Shown: positions 44,476 to 54,389 of the stretch, piece by piece | Layout: each line of letters begins with the position of its first letter | Numbering within the stretch: position 1 is the stretch's first letter | Assembly: GCF_000613405.1 (NCBI RefSeq) | Contig: NZ_BAIX01000006.1 | Location: 40,413-104,412 of the forward strand | DNA from: Hoylesella enoeca JCM 12259 | GTDB taxonomy: Bacteria; Bacteroidota; Bacteroidia; Bacteroidales; Bacteroidaceae | Length of the DNA stretch: 64,000 nt | Direction of reading: 5' to 3' | Translations under genes and position numbers: made by a program | The notes under the pieces: model-generated | Seen by the model: the letters and a program-made list of their open reading frames with translations, nothing else | Database searches by the model: none | Told to the model about the DNA's origin: nothing

Positions 44476-47400
44476 TTACTTTACGATTAGAATCTGTGCT
44501 GCTGCGCGTGCCGAATAGCCCGGACTGTAAGCGCATTGCACAGTGCAGATGCCTGTGGAATATTGTCCCTCGCGGTCTACGTAGTACTCGGTTTCGATGA
44601 CATGTTTGCCTTTCGACATCCGGTCTGCATAATAATGGGTGGCATTGTCACGCGGTGTACAGTAATAACCGTTGGCATATCCGCTCAATTGAGAGGCCGG
44701 CTCGAGACACGCTGCACGCTTGTCTACGATCTGAACGAAATCGTAATCGCGGTCGGCCGTTATCGTGATGCGCACCGTTACCTTGTCGCCCACGCGCAGG
44801 TGAGTGCCGCCGAGAATCTCGCGGGTTACTTTAAACCCGGAGAAAGCGGCCTTGATACCGGTCGATTTCTGCATAAACTGCGCATAGACAGTCCCCCACG
44901 ACGTTCCCGAAGATGTTTTCCGAGCTGTGAAAGTATGGGCTTTCTCACCACTGACAGTGGTTTTCACATAGCCCAGACCGGCCGTTGCCTTCGGTGTTTC
45001 GAGGCGTTTCCCGTCTACGGAGAGCACAGCTTGTTCTGTTTTCGATACATCCAGCTTGTCCATATTACCGTTCATAAAGGCATAAATGGCGTTGATGGTA
45101 TTGATGGTGGTACCCCAACTCTGTGTCCGCTTAGACTGCAACAGCCAGCGTTGCATCTCTTCCACGGTCTTGACATCGGTAGGTTCGATGAGCCTGATGG
45201 CCTCAATGGCTGCCACCTCTGTTGGTATTCGATAGTCGAACCAGCTGTAATAAGCCTTCGGTGTATCAAAATAACGTCCCATTTCAGGTGTATAAACCGT
45301 GTATTCCCGTATGCTTTGGAGAAACTCCTTAGCCTTTTGGCGATAGCCGTTCTTGCCTAAGATGACTGCCGAAATGGCTTTCCCGTAAATCGTGAAAGCA
45401 TTGATCTGCTTGACCAAACGGCTCATCAGATAAGCCTTGTCGGCCGAAGCTGAGGCCGAAAGCGATGAGTCGGCCAAGGCACAAAGATAAAGATAATGTA
45501 CGGCAGACTCGCTTGGACGTACGCCTTGGATGCCTCGGGCCTCCTCTTTTTTCATAGACCGTACTTCACGATGAATCTCTTTACCCATAAACTTGAATGC
45601 GGATGTCAGCATTCGGGATGTTTCTGCCTGTTTGCCGATCATCGCGTTAAGGCGTGAAAGCATCTCGGTGACGATGAGTGTCACATAAAGACTGCCTTTC
45701 ATCTTCGGATACCAGCTCCACGATCCGTTGCTTAATTGCAGGTCGGAGAGTTTGTTGAGGTGTGTGGATAATTTGTTGTTGAGCATCGTTTCATCGAAGA
45801 AATTACCCAACAAACGCTTTTGTTCGGCTTCCTTTTCGGCCTCTCCGATCCACGGAGTTTCGTTCAGCGCGAGCGATTTCAACGCTTCATTCTTTTGAAG
45901 AGCACTCATCAGAGAGGTCTCCTTGCCGCTCTCGCGCCGCCAAAGTTCAAAAGTCTGTTTGGCCTGCGGCGCTGATTTCAACAGAGACGACGCCAATTTG
46001 TCTACATAATAGACCGAAGCGAGACTGATGGCATCACCATTCGAGATGTTGCCTACATAGGGAAGCGCCTGGATCATCAGCCAAACGGGATTCTCGGTGT
46101 ATTCGATCGTGAGCCGGTTTCGCTCGTTGCGCACGGGGAACAGCTTGTCGAGATCAATCATTTGCGTACCGGGTGTATGTTGGGTGAATGCCACCGTGTT
46201 GGTAACCAACTCCTGATCGGAGAGTATCGGCAGATAATGTTGTTCGCCGTCTGCATATCCTTGACCCGCAGCCGTTACCTTACAGATCAATAAAGAACCA
46301 GCAAGCGAGGCGAGCTTAGAGCCTTCCGATAAGTTTAATTCAAATGCAACGGCCTGCGTTTCATTTCCTTTCACCGTGTATTTGCAGCTTTTCGTGTAAA
46401 CCACTCGATTATTTTCGGGATCGATCAACTCCATTTGAGCTGTTCCAACGACGTTTTTATCCGTGGTATTCATCACCCGTGCCGTAATGGTTGCATGGTC
46501 TCCGCTGCGCACAAAACGCGGAATATTGGGATGAATCATCACAGTTTTCTTGGCCACGACATCGCTTTCGAGTTGTCCATGACGCATTTCGGCATCATGG
46601 GCAATGCCGATAAAATGCCATGTCGTGATGCTTTCGGGCAATGTAAACTTCATAGTTATCAGGCCGTTGGTATCAGTCTGCAATGCGGGGAAGAAGAATG
46701 CCGTTTCATTGAAGTTCTCACGCAGCTGACCGGAAACATCTTTTTGCGTTGTGATTTGCGGTTGAACGTCGTCTGAAATACCCTTAAACGCAAGCTCACT
46801 AAGCGTTGATGATTCAACACTTGCGCCCATCGGCTTGACAAGGCCCATCGAACGAGTTTGTACCGAACCAACATAGGCGACGGAATAAGCTTCCGTAATG
46901 AGTCCGTTTTGATCTCTCATATAGTCAAAAGCATGAAACATTTCATTGGAGAAATGACTGTATTCGAGTCGCGCAACATGGGGATAAGAAACGGGTAAAC
47001 TACCGGACACGCTGAAACTCGTGCCTACATAGTTCGTCCAATACATGTTGGGAAGACTCAAACGCAACGAAATCGGCAGACTCCAAGATAATCGTTGGAT
47101 TTCGTCAAGCGACCGATCATAGAGTGTTGCCAGCAATTGCGCCGTGGCAGGACGACCGTTCGGACGGGTGATTTGCAGTGTCCACTCTTCTTTCTGACCT
47201 GGTGTGAGCCGGTTGCGGAATGTCTTCCACGTTACATTGAGCCGGAGATTGGGCAACGGACGACGGATATTGGCGGTGTGCGTGTACATGATTCCGTCTT
47301 TCACCCACGCATAAGTGATTGCGATTCCATCGCCGAACGACGGTTGATAGGTGAATTTCCGGGTGTTCAACATGCTGTTTTGATCGATTACGCCATTCTC

Positions 47401-49992
47401 AATCACAGAGTCGGCAGTCGCAATCGAATAGAGGATATGTTGTTCGGGGTCGGACGATCCCACTTGAATGAAGACCGGTTTACCGTCGGCAGGGAACACA
47501 TTTGCCGTCTGATAAAACCAATCATGCGTCTTGATAGCGGGCTGTTTGTCGTGAAGACTGAACACGATCAGTTCGTTGTGCACCGTGTCTGTGCCGCAAA
47601 CGGCCTGCATCTGATATCGACCCGATTTCCAGTCTTTGACATTCAGCGTCACAAGTGTGTTGGAACGGGCAATCCGCTTGATCTTATTCCCATCGAAAGA
47701 ATAGCTCACCGAAGCATCGATAGGTTCTCCGGCATTGTTGAGATAATTGAATTTGAGGGTCAACGTACTATCTCTGTCAATCTGGGAAGGCATCTCACAA
47801 CGAAAAGCTGTGGGTTTGCTCCCCAGCGGAAGACAGGTTTCGCCATGGCGAGTTTCACCACTTCGGTCGGTAATATCGGCTGAAACGACATAGCAGTAGA
47901 AGCCGTATTCCGAACGATTATCCTCATTCGGCAAAATAAAAGGAACTTTCACGGGGAAATTTCCGTTGTTATCTGTTACACCATCGGCGCTGAACACCTC
48001 TTCGTTTTGAGTTCTGCGACTTCTCCACCAGAACCAAGGTGCAAGGCGGCGAGTGACAGTATAGCGCACCTTAGCACCTTGAACAGGCACATCTGCAAAG
48101 CTTTTCGCACTACCATTGATCACGAGCGTGTCGCCGGCAGCATATTTCTGGCTGATCTTAGGGAACTCTATTCGGAACGTGGGACGCTTATATTCCTCAA
48201 CAGAAAACGATACATAACCCGGCGCCTGACCATCGGTGCGGATAGAAAAAGCACCTGTCAACCCACTCGAAGGCAGTTGGAAGTCGGCCGAAGCCGTGCC
48301 CATTGCATCGGTGGTAACGAATTTCTCACTCACCGTTTTGTAATTGGTGTCGATCAAACTCAATCGAATCTTTGCGCCACTCACAGCTTTCGGCGTCTTG
48401 CCATCAATGTTTTGATGAGCGATGGCAGCCACATGGACGACCTGTCCAGGGCGATAAAGTGCGCGATCGGTGAAGAGTTGGATATTGCATTGATCCGATT
48501 CGCTATTATAATAGTAGTAACTGTCACGGAGCATAACTTGTTGAAAGCCCTTGTCCGACGACGTATAAGCAAACACTTCTATATCGTTGTCTAAATCTTT
48601 GGGAATCGAATAGAAAACTTCTCCCTTGTCATTGCATTTCAGCAATGCGCTGTCTTCACCTTTGTCTGTTTCATAATGCAACTTAATCTGTGCTCCTTTA
48701 ACAGGCAATCCTGTGGTTCTGTCGACTACGGCAAAACGAAAACAGTTGTCAGGCAAGTCTTCGCTAAGTAAAAATAATCCGCTAACGTAAACCAACGAGC
48801 GTTGTATGGGGATTTTGGTTTGCCCTGAGCTGAACTCCAATAGATAAACGCCCGCAGCCAAACCAGGCACCGTAATCGAGTCGGTTGACAATTGGTAGTT
48901 GGGCATGCCGACATAAGTGCGAGTTTGTGTAGCCTCTGGCAATGGTTTCATTCGCTTCGAAAGATATTTGAAATCGTGCTCATCCATCGGATTGCCAACA
49001 TATTCGCCCGTTACGTTTACGCGCCAAATACGCATCGTGAGAGATGAAATATTGCGCACATGAGATAAATTCACCTTGAAAGGATGCCCTGAACGCACCT
49101 GCTGATCAGCGATTTGGGCAACATAAGTGGGCTGTGTCAGCTCGGCTATTTTCCCTTTCAGTTGATTCACCCGAGGCCAATTGGACCATTGTTTCAATAC
49201 ATATTGAATGTAATCCAACTTGGTTTTGGCATCGGCTTGACCACTTCCGGCCAACAGATCATAGCGTGTCAGGGCCAACTCGCCAGCTTCGGGAACATGT
49301 TGATAAACGTTGAGCAGCGAATCAGCCACATGTAAGCGTCGTGAATATTGACGCCAACCACCCCACAACCAATTATCGGCCGCGAGCATTCGAGCTGCAC
49401 ACAGACTGGCGGCAGCTTCATTTCCGTGCTTGGAATAGTAATCGAAGAGTTGTTGATAGCGTGCTCCTTCAAAACCAATGACGTGCAACAGGTCGTTGTT
49501 AAACGCCTTGCTGTCTTTCACTTCGGTAATAGCCGGAACATAACTACCTGCCGACTGGCTGGCTAAAAGCGCGGGATCACTCAGTGCTGCATCAAAATAA
49601 GCCTGACTTTTCCGCTTAGTTGCACCATCTAAACGACTGTCTCCCTGATAAATCAAACCTAAAATGGCTTGGTAAACGGCCTGCAACACAGGATCCTTTC
49701 CTTGTAACTGGGCCTCCGTTTGTTGCAATCTCTCGATCCCGGGCATCAATGAGTCGCGAGCAATTCGAGACTGAAGCCCCAACGCCATCACCTGAGCTTT
49801 GATCAGATGTCCGTAATCTCGCTGAGCCGAAGCCTTGGAAACGATTCTGTTTAAAATATTGATCTGTGTCTTAGGTAAGTCTTTTTCACTGGCTGTTTTC
49901 ACTTGCTGCCACAGCATTGTGTAATCATCTGCCGATGCATGCAGTGGAATCAGCAACAAAACGGGCATGAGGAACATGATCAGTTTCTTCAT
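44476..49992 (-). CDS. Alpha-2-macroglobulin family protein without thioester
   Basis: 1838 residues with signal peptide (MKKLIMFLMPVLLLIPLHASA). Order: helical/TPR-like N-terminus (to ~300), MG-type beta domains, with FTDRALYRPGQVVHVAAIAHQ (MG2 signature), the LRENFNETAFFFPALQTDTNG...ITTWHFIGIAHD block typical of the A2M domain, and the helical thioester-domain fold (ALKSLALNETPW, LSDLQLSNGSWSWYPKMKGSLYVTLIV). The C-x-E-Q thioester is absent; the corresponding stretch reads LPYVGNISNGDAISLASVYYV. Bacterial A2M proteins are thought to trap proteases or work with cell-wall enzymes; without the thioester the mechanism must differ. First gene of its operon. Confidence 0.92.
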   Translation of the reverse strand: MKKLIMFLMPVLLLIPLHASADDYTMLWQQVKTASEKDLPKTQINILNRIVSKASAQRDYGHLIKAQVMALGLQSRIARDSLMPGIERLQQTEAQLQGKDPVLQAVYQAILGLIYQGDSRLDGATKRKSQAYFDAALSDPALLASQSAGSYVPAITEVKDSKAFNNDLLHVIGFEGARYQQLFDYYSKHGNEAAASLCAARMLAADNWLWGGWRQYSRRLHVADSLLNVYQHVPEAGELALTRYDLLAGSGQADAKTKLDYIQYVLKQWSNWPRVNQLKGKIAELTQPTYVAQIADQQVRSGHPFKVNLSHVRNISSLTMRIWRVNVTGEYVGNPMDEHDFKYLSKRMKPLPEATQTRTYVGMPNYQLSTDSITVPGLAAGVYLLEFSSGQTKIPIQRSLVYVSGLFLLSEDLPDNCFRFAVVDRTTGLPVKGAQIKLHYETDKGEDSALLKCNDKGEVFYSIPKDLDNDIEVFAYTSSDKGFQQVMLRDSYYYYNSESDQCNIQLFTDRALYRPGQVVHVAAIAHQNIDGKTPKAVSGAKIRLSLIDTNYKTVSEKFVTTDAMGTASADFQLPSSGLTGAFSIRTDGQAPGYVSFSVEEYKRPTFRIEFPKISQKYAAGDTLVINGSAKSFADVPVQGAKVRYTVTRRLAPWFWWRSRRTQNEEVFSADGVTDNNGNFPVKVPFILPNEDNRSEYGFYCYVVSADITDRSGETRHGETCLPLGSKPTAFRCEMPSQIDRDSTLTLKFNYLNNAGEPIDASVSYSFDGNKIKRIARSNTLVTLNVKDWKSGRYQMQAVCGTDTVHNELIVFSLHDKQPAIKTHDWFYQTANVFPADGKPVFIQVGSSDPEQHILYSIATADSVIENGVIDQNSMLNTRKFTYQPSFGDGIAITYAWVKDGIMYTHTANIRRPLPNLRLNVTWKTFRNRLTPGQKEEWTLQITRPNGRPATAQLLATLYDRSLDEIQRLSWSLPISLRLSLPNMYWTNYVGTSFSVSGSLPVSYPHVARLEYSHFSNEMFHAFDYMRDQNGLITEAYSVAYVGSVQTRSMGLVKPMGASVESSTLSELAFKGISDDVQPQITTQKDVSGQLRENFNETAFFFPALQTDTNGLITMKFTLPESITTWHFIGIAHDAEMRHGQLESDVVAKKTVMIHPNIPRFVRSGDHATITARVMNTTDKNVVGTAQMELIDPENNRVVYTKSCKYTVKGNETQAVAFELNLSEGSKLASLAGSLLICKVTAAGQGYADGEQHYLPILSDQELVTNTVAFTQHTPGTQMIDLDKLFPVRNERNRLTIEYTENPVWLMIQALPYVGNISNGDAISLASVYYVDKLASSLLKSAPQAKQTFELWRRESGKETSLMSALQKNEALKSLALNETPWIGEAEKEAEQKRLLGNFFDETMLNNKLSTHLNKLSDLQLSNGSWSWYPKMKGSLYVTLIVTEMLSRLNAMIGKQAETSRMLTSAFKFMGKEIHREVRSMKKEEARGIQGVRPSESAVHYLYLCALADSSLSASASADKAYLMSRLVKQINAFTIYGKAISAVILGKNGYRQKAKEFLQSIREYTVYTPEMGRYFDTPKAYYSWFDYRIPTEVAAIEAIRLIEPTDVKTVEEMQRWLLQSKRTQSWGTTINTINAIYAFMNGNMDKLDVSKTEQAVLSVDGKRLETPKATAGLGYVKTTVSGEKAHTFTARKTSSGTSWGTVYAQFMQKSTGIKAAFSGFKVTREILGGTHLRVGDKVTVRITITADRDYDFVQIVDKRAACLEPASQLSGYANGYYCTPRDNATHYYADRMSKGKHVIETEYYVDREGQYSTGICTVQCAYSPGYSARAAAQILIVK

Positions 49993-50027
49993 ATATCAAC
50001 TTGTCTCTATACATATTTATATCATTG

Positions 50028-50035
50028 CAAAAGTA
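50028..50035 (-). promoter_or_regulatory. -7 element for the A2M-DUF1573-ispH operon
   Basis: TACTTTTG on the minus strand, perfect TAnnTTTG, 35 bp upstream of the A2M start. Confidence 0.6.
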
Positions 50036-50249
50036 AAGAAAATCTCGCATTCGCCCAAATCTATTCATTGTTTTTGGTGAGTGGCGAACCAAAACAAATA
50101 ACGTAAAGCACGAAAAAATAAATGAGAATCATTCGTTTCATATACAAAATCCGAATGAAAATAGGAAAAGAAAGCAAGAATTAGAGGACCGAACAGGGCT
50201 GAAAAGCATATTTCTGAAAGCCATTTAGATGTTTTTCGGTTTTTATCTC

Positions 50250-50257
50250 TATCTTTG
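50250..50257 (+). promoter_or_regulatory. -7 element for bcp
   Basis: TATCTTTG on the plus strand, perfect TAnnTTTG, 35 bp upstream of bcp. The 300-bp gap 49993-50292 between the divergent genes has nothing coding and no 22-bp units. Confidence 0.65.
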
Positions 50258-50292
50258 CGAACGCATTTTAACATCAAAACGGAAATTAAATC

Positions 50293-50744
50293 ATGGAAAT
50301 CGGAGATAAGGCTCCCGACATTTTGGGATGCGACGAGAACGGAAAAGAAATACGATTGGTCGACTTTACCGGACAGAAATTGGTGCTTTACTTCTATCCG
50401 AAAGATAATACTTCGGGCTGCACGACCGAGGCTTGCAACCTGCGCGACAACTATTCGGAGCTGCGCAAACAGGGATACGCCGTGGTGGGAGTGAGCGTCG
50501 ACGACGAGAAATCGCATCACAAGTTTATCGACAAGAATCAACTGCCTTCCCGCTCATTGCCGATACGGACAAAAAACTGGTAGAACAGTTCGGCGTTTGG
50601 GGTGAGAAGAGTATGTACGGCCGCAAATATTTCGGTACGTTCCGCACCACTTTTATCATTAACGAGCAGGGGGTCATCGAGCGAATCATCACACCCAAGC
50701 AGATCAAAGTGAAAGAACACGCTGCCCAAATACTCAAAGGCTGA
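50293..50744 (+). CDS. bcp: Thioredoxin-dependent peroxiredoxin (Bcp/PrxQ), frameshifted in this sequence
   Basis: Opens MEIGDKAPDILGCDENG; active site KDNTSGCTTEACNLRD with peroxidatic and resolving Cys five residues apart. As given the frame fails after KNQLP; one T at ~50547 (CCT-TTC for CCT-TC) restores FPLIADTDKKLVEQFGVWGEKSMYGRKYFGTFR... to the TGA at 50742, 150 residues in all. Reduces organic and hydrogen peroxide. Stop and the next start share a base (TGATG). Confidence 0.93.
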
Positions 50745-51157
50745 TGGTGTTTCAAACGGAAATAACACTCGATCCGCATCCGCGCGGCTTCCATTTGATC
50801 ACGGGCGACATCATGCGTCGACTCCCTACATTGCCGCAGACGGGTGTGTTGAATCTTTTTGTGAAGCACACCAGTTGTGCGCTTTCACTCAATGAGAATG
50901 CCGATCCTGCTGTACGCAGCGATTTAGAGACTGCTTTTGACAGGCTGATTCCTGATAACACAAAGGGTTTTCAACACACATTGGAGGGCAGAGATGGCAT
51001 GCCAGCACATGTCAAATCGGTCATCACGGGGGTGAGTTTGTCGATCCCGATCACACGAGGTCGACTGAACCTCGGTATTTGGCAAGGTATTTATCTTTGC
51101 GAATTCCGCCAAAACGGAGAAGAAAGAATCCTAATCGCAACCATCATTGGTGAATGA
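50744..51157 (+). CDS. YjbQ/UPF0047-family protein (secondary thiamine-phosphate synthase type)
   Basis: 137 residues, full length. Conserved blocks: GVLNLFVKHTSCALSLNENADPAVRSDLE, HTLEGRDGMPAHVKSVITGVSLSIPITRGRLNLGIWQGIYLCEFR, with the conserved His residues. Members can rescue thiamine-phosphate synthase mutants, but the native role is unclear. Translationally coupled to bcp. Confidence 0.9.
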   Translation: MVFQTEITLDPHPRGFHLITGDIMRRLPTLPQTGVLNLFVKHTSCALSLNENADPAVRSDLETAFDRLIPDNTKGFQHTLEGRDGMPAHVKSVITGVSLSIPITRGRLNLGIWQGIYLCEFRQNGEERILIATIIGE

Positions 51158-51255
51158 TCGAAGTCCCAATTGATCATTGACAGACAAGAATTGATCATCG
51201 GGAACATTCTCTTTTATATTTTACTGAATTTCGATCTACTAAAAGGTCAATTACG

Positions 51256-51330
51256 ACTAACTGTTAGTTGTATCGCAATTAATGCTAAATCGCAATGCTG
51301 TTAACGGTTAGTTGAAATACGTTTAATCGT
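51256..51330. repeat. 22-bp-pitch dyad array (yjbQ-acyl-CoA dehydrogenase gap)
   Basis: ACTAAC-T-GTTAGT at 51256-51268 (centre 51262), a weaker unit CGCAATTAATGCTAAATCGC near 51284, TAAC-G-GTTA centred at 51306, and CGTTTAATCGTTAGTTG near 51328. Spacing 22 bp. Lies in the 336-bp gap 51158-51493, which holds no gene. Confidence 0.65.
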
Positions 51331-51387
51331 TAGTTGAAAATGGCTTTGGGTGCTTAGGAAAATCGAATGAACAAAAATCACTATCTA

Positions 51388-51421
51388 AAAAGTCCGCATC
51401 GCAATTGCGATACGGACTTTT
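51388..51421. terminator. Bidirectional terminator, yjbQ and acyl-CoA dehydrogenase
   Basis: AAAAGTCCG-ca-TCGC / GCGA-ta-CGGACTTTT with an AATT loop; its own arms provide A-rich and T-rich ends on both strands. Confidence 0.8.
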
Positions 51422-51493
51422 CCTTTACGCGAAATAGCATTATTTAATCACAAAAATATGCTATTCGCAACCTGAATAATCCTGCTTCGAAGT

Positions 51494-53210
51494 TTACTCA
51501 ATAGGCATTTGCCGATAATACTTCAAGTCTTCGGCGATGAAACGCGTCACAAAAGCGCTCTTACCTAAAACGTCTTCTTCGGCCATGCGGATATAAACAT
51601 GGGCACTCTTGGTGAAAAGTTCGGGCGCGCGTGTGGCATCATCGAGAATCAAAAGAGACATAATGATCTCGGCGGTCATATCGTAAAGGCGGCGCGCAAG
51701 CAAATCGTTGACTTCCTGACTGCCACTTTCTTTCACGTAATTGATGCTCTGCTCATATCGCTTAACCATCTCTTCGACACGCACTTTGAGCGGACGCAGC
51801 TCCTCGGCTACCTCTGTTTCGAGCATCTCTTTCATCATTGTGAGATACGTTCCGTTAGTAATATAACGAATGGCAGCTACTACCTGCAACTGCGTTGTAC
51901 CCTCGTAGATAGAGAAAATACGTGCATCGCGGTAGAGTCTTTGACTCTTATATTCCATAATAAAGCCCGAACCGCCGTGAATTTGAATGGCATCGTAGGC
52001 GTTTTGATTGGCATATTCGGAGTTCATTCCTTTCGCAAGAGGCGTGAATGCATCAGCTAATCGCGTGTATTTCTTTTGCTCTGCACGCTCTTCGGGGGTA
52101 AGTTTGCGCTCGCGGGAAATGTCATCCAGAGCCTTGTAGATGTCTACATAACGGGCTGTTTGGTATAAAATGGAGCGGCCGGCATCTACTTTTGCCTTCA
52201 TTCTCGACAACATATCGTAAACAGCCGGCATCTCGATAATAGGCGTATCAAACTGTTTGCGTTCCTTCGCGTAAGTCAATCCCTCTGCATAGGCTGCTTG
52301 CGAGACGCCTACACTCTGTGCTGCAATACCCAGACGGGCACCGTTCATCAGCGCCATTACATATTTGATGAGCTAACCGGGTACTTCCACATAGCTCGGC
52401 TTTGGCGTTTTTATAGACAAGTTCGCACGTCGGAGATCCGTGAATGCCCAATTTGTTCTCTATGTGACGTACAGTTACGCCGCCTTGACGCTTGTCATAG
52501 ATAAACATCGACAATCCGCGACCATCTCGTGTGCCCTCTTCTGAACGAGCGAGAACGAGGTGTATGTCAGAGTCTCCATTGGTAATGAAGCGCTTCACGC
52601 CGTTCAGCAACCAACATTTGTCTTTTTCCGAGTAAGTGGCTTTGAGCATAACACGCTGCAAGTCGGAACCGGCGTCGGGTTCGGTAAGGTCCATCGACAT
52701 TGTTTCTCCACTGCAAACGCGTGGTATATACTTCTTTCTCTGCTCTTCATTACCAAATTCGTAGAGTGTTTCGATGCAATCTTGTAAACTCCAAATGTTC
52801 TGAAAGCCTGCATCGGCAGATGAAACCATCTCCGAAGCCATGGAATACGGCGTGATCGGAAGGTTGAGTCCGCCATACCGGCGAGGCATAGAGATACCCC
52901 AAAGTCCGGCTTTTCGGGTTGCATCTAAATTCTCGTATGTCTTCGATGCGTAGAGCATCCGACCATCAACGAGGTGCGGTCCCTCTTGATCTACGGCTTC
53001 GGCATTGGGTTCTATAACATTAGCGGCAATGTCGCCGGTTATTTCGAGCAGCCGGTTATAGTTCTCAATGGCGTCGTCGAAATCAACAGGCGCATCTTCA
53101 TACTTGTTCTTATCCTCGAAGTTGCGCTCTTTAAGCTCAACAATCCGTTGCATCAATGGATGCTGAAGATGAAACCTCAGCTCGGGGTTATCTGTATAAT
53201 AGTTTGGCAT
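51494..53210 (-). CDS. Acyl-CoA dehydrogenase (long, ~572 aa type), frameshifted in this sequence
   Basis: N-terminal frame from 53210 (GDIAANVIEPNAEAVD; GLWGISMPRRYGGLNLPI; TMSMDLTEPDAGSDLQ; LNGVKRFITNGDSDIH) loses similarity after ELCGSTRL; the C-terminal frame from ~52373 continues LIKYVMALMNGARLGIAAQSVGVSQAAYAEGL...YANQNAYDAIQIHGGSGF to 51494. Adding GG at ~52373 (TTA-GGG-CTC for TTA-G-CTC) gives 572 residues. FAD enzyme passing electrons to ETF, encoded just upstream. The long form with extra C-terminal domain is typical for Bacteroidota. Substrate chain length unknown. Confidence 0.9.
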
Positions 53211-53213
53211 AAC

Positions 53214-54236
53214 TTACTTACTATTCTTTTTATAATACTTTATCAATTTCGGAACCACTTCTTCCACTGTCCCCACTATGACGTAATCGGCGATCTGATT
53301 AATGGGGGCATCGGGATCATTATTGATGGATATGATGATACCACTATCTTGCATACCAGCGATATGTTGAATCTGGCCCGATATTCCGCAAGCGATGTAA
53401 ACCTTGGGATGAACCGTTACGCCGGTCTGCCCAATCTGTCGATCATGCTCTACAAAGCCTGCATCGACAGCAGCACGACTCGCTCCCACCTCGCCGTGAA
53501 GTTCTTTGGCCAGGAGGAAGAGCTGATCGAATCCCTCTTTGCTGCCCACTCCGTAACCACCAGCTACGACTATGGGTGCACCTTTGAGATTATGCTTAGC
53601 CTCCTCTACGTGCCGATCAATCACTTTCACAACATAATCCACTTGCGGCACATATTGAGCCACGTCGGGATAAACCACTTCTCCTTGATAATTTTCATCC
53701 AAGATTTCGCGCTGCATCACGCCGCTACGCACGGTGGCCATTTGCGGGCGATGATCGGGATTAACGATCGTGGCCACGATGTTACCGCCAAATGCAGGCC
53801 GAATCTGATAGAGCAGATTCTCGTAATGACGTCCGGCCTTTTTATCATCATAGTCACCAATTTCCAACTGCGTGCAGTCGGCAGTCAATCCACTGGTCAG
53901 CGAAGATGAAACACGCGGTCCGAGATCACGCCCGATGACAGTTGCCCCCATCAAGCAAATCTGCGGTTGCTCTTCTTTAAACAGGTTGACGAGCACGTCC
54001 GTATGGGGAGCCGACGTGTAAGGAAACAGTCCTTCGGCATCGAACACAAAGAGTTTGTCCACGCCATAGGGCAGGATCTGCTGCTCGACAGCACCTTTGA
54101 GGCCTGTCCCCACTACCACGGCATGCAGCCGGACACTCAATTGATCGGCCAACTTACGGCCTTTGGTGAGGAGCTCCTGCGACACTTCGGCCACACGGGT
54201 GCCTTCGACCTCACAGTATACAAATACGTTATTCAT
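53214..54236 (-). CDS. etfA: Electron transfer flavoprotein alpha subunit
   Basis: 340 residues. C-terminal FAD-binding domain is clear: GGYGVGSKEGFDQLFLLAKELHGEVGASRAAVDAGFVEHDRQIGQTGVTVHPKVYIACGISGQIQHIAGMQDS. N-terminal half has the ETF alpha/beta fold. With EtfB accepts electrons from the acyl-CoA dehydrogenase, whose gene starts 3 bp after this stop. Confidence 0.95.
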   Translation of the reverse strand: MNNVFVYCEVEGTRVAEVSQELLTKGRKLADQLSVRLHAVVVGTGLKGAVEQQILPYGVDKLFVFDAEGLFPYTSAPHTDVLVNLFKEEQPQICLMGATVIGRDLGPRVSSSLTSGLTADCTQLEIGDYDDKKAGRHYENLLYQIRPAFGGNIVATIVNPDHRPQMATVRSGVMQREILDENYQGEVVYPDVAQYVPQVDYVVKVIDRHVEEAKHNLKGAPIVVAGGYGVGSKEGFDQLFLLAKELHGEVGASRAAVDAGFVEHDRQIGQTGVTVHPKVYIACGISGQIQHIAGMQDSGIIISINNDPDAPINQIADYVIVGTVEEVVPKLIKYYKKNSK

Positions 54237-54264
54237 TTGCTTTTACTAATTATGAGCAGGTAAG

Positions 54265-54302
54265 TAATAAGTAGGAAGTAGAAAATAATACGTAGGAAAT
54301 AG
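54265..54302. repeat. Two 21-bp direct-repeat units between etfB and etfA
   Basis: TAATAAGTAGGAAGTAG at 54265 and TAATACGTAGGAAATAG at 54286 are 21 bp apart with two mismatches in 17. They lie in the 153-bp spacer inside the etf operon. Confidence 0.5.
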
Positions 54303-54389
54303 TGCGTTTTCAATGAAAGGCTGTGAGATGCAATGAGAGACAATCCACTCCTTGCTTCCTTCTCCATCTTATTCCTTATCCCGTCTTTC

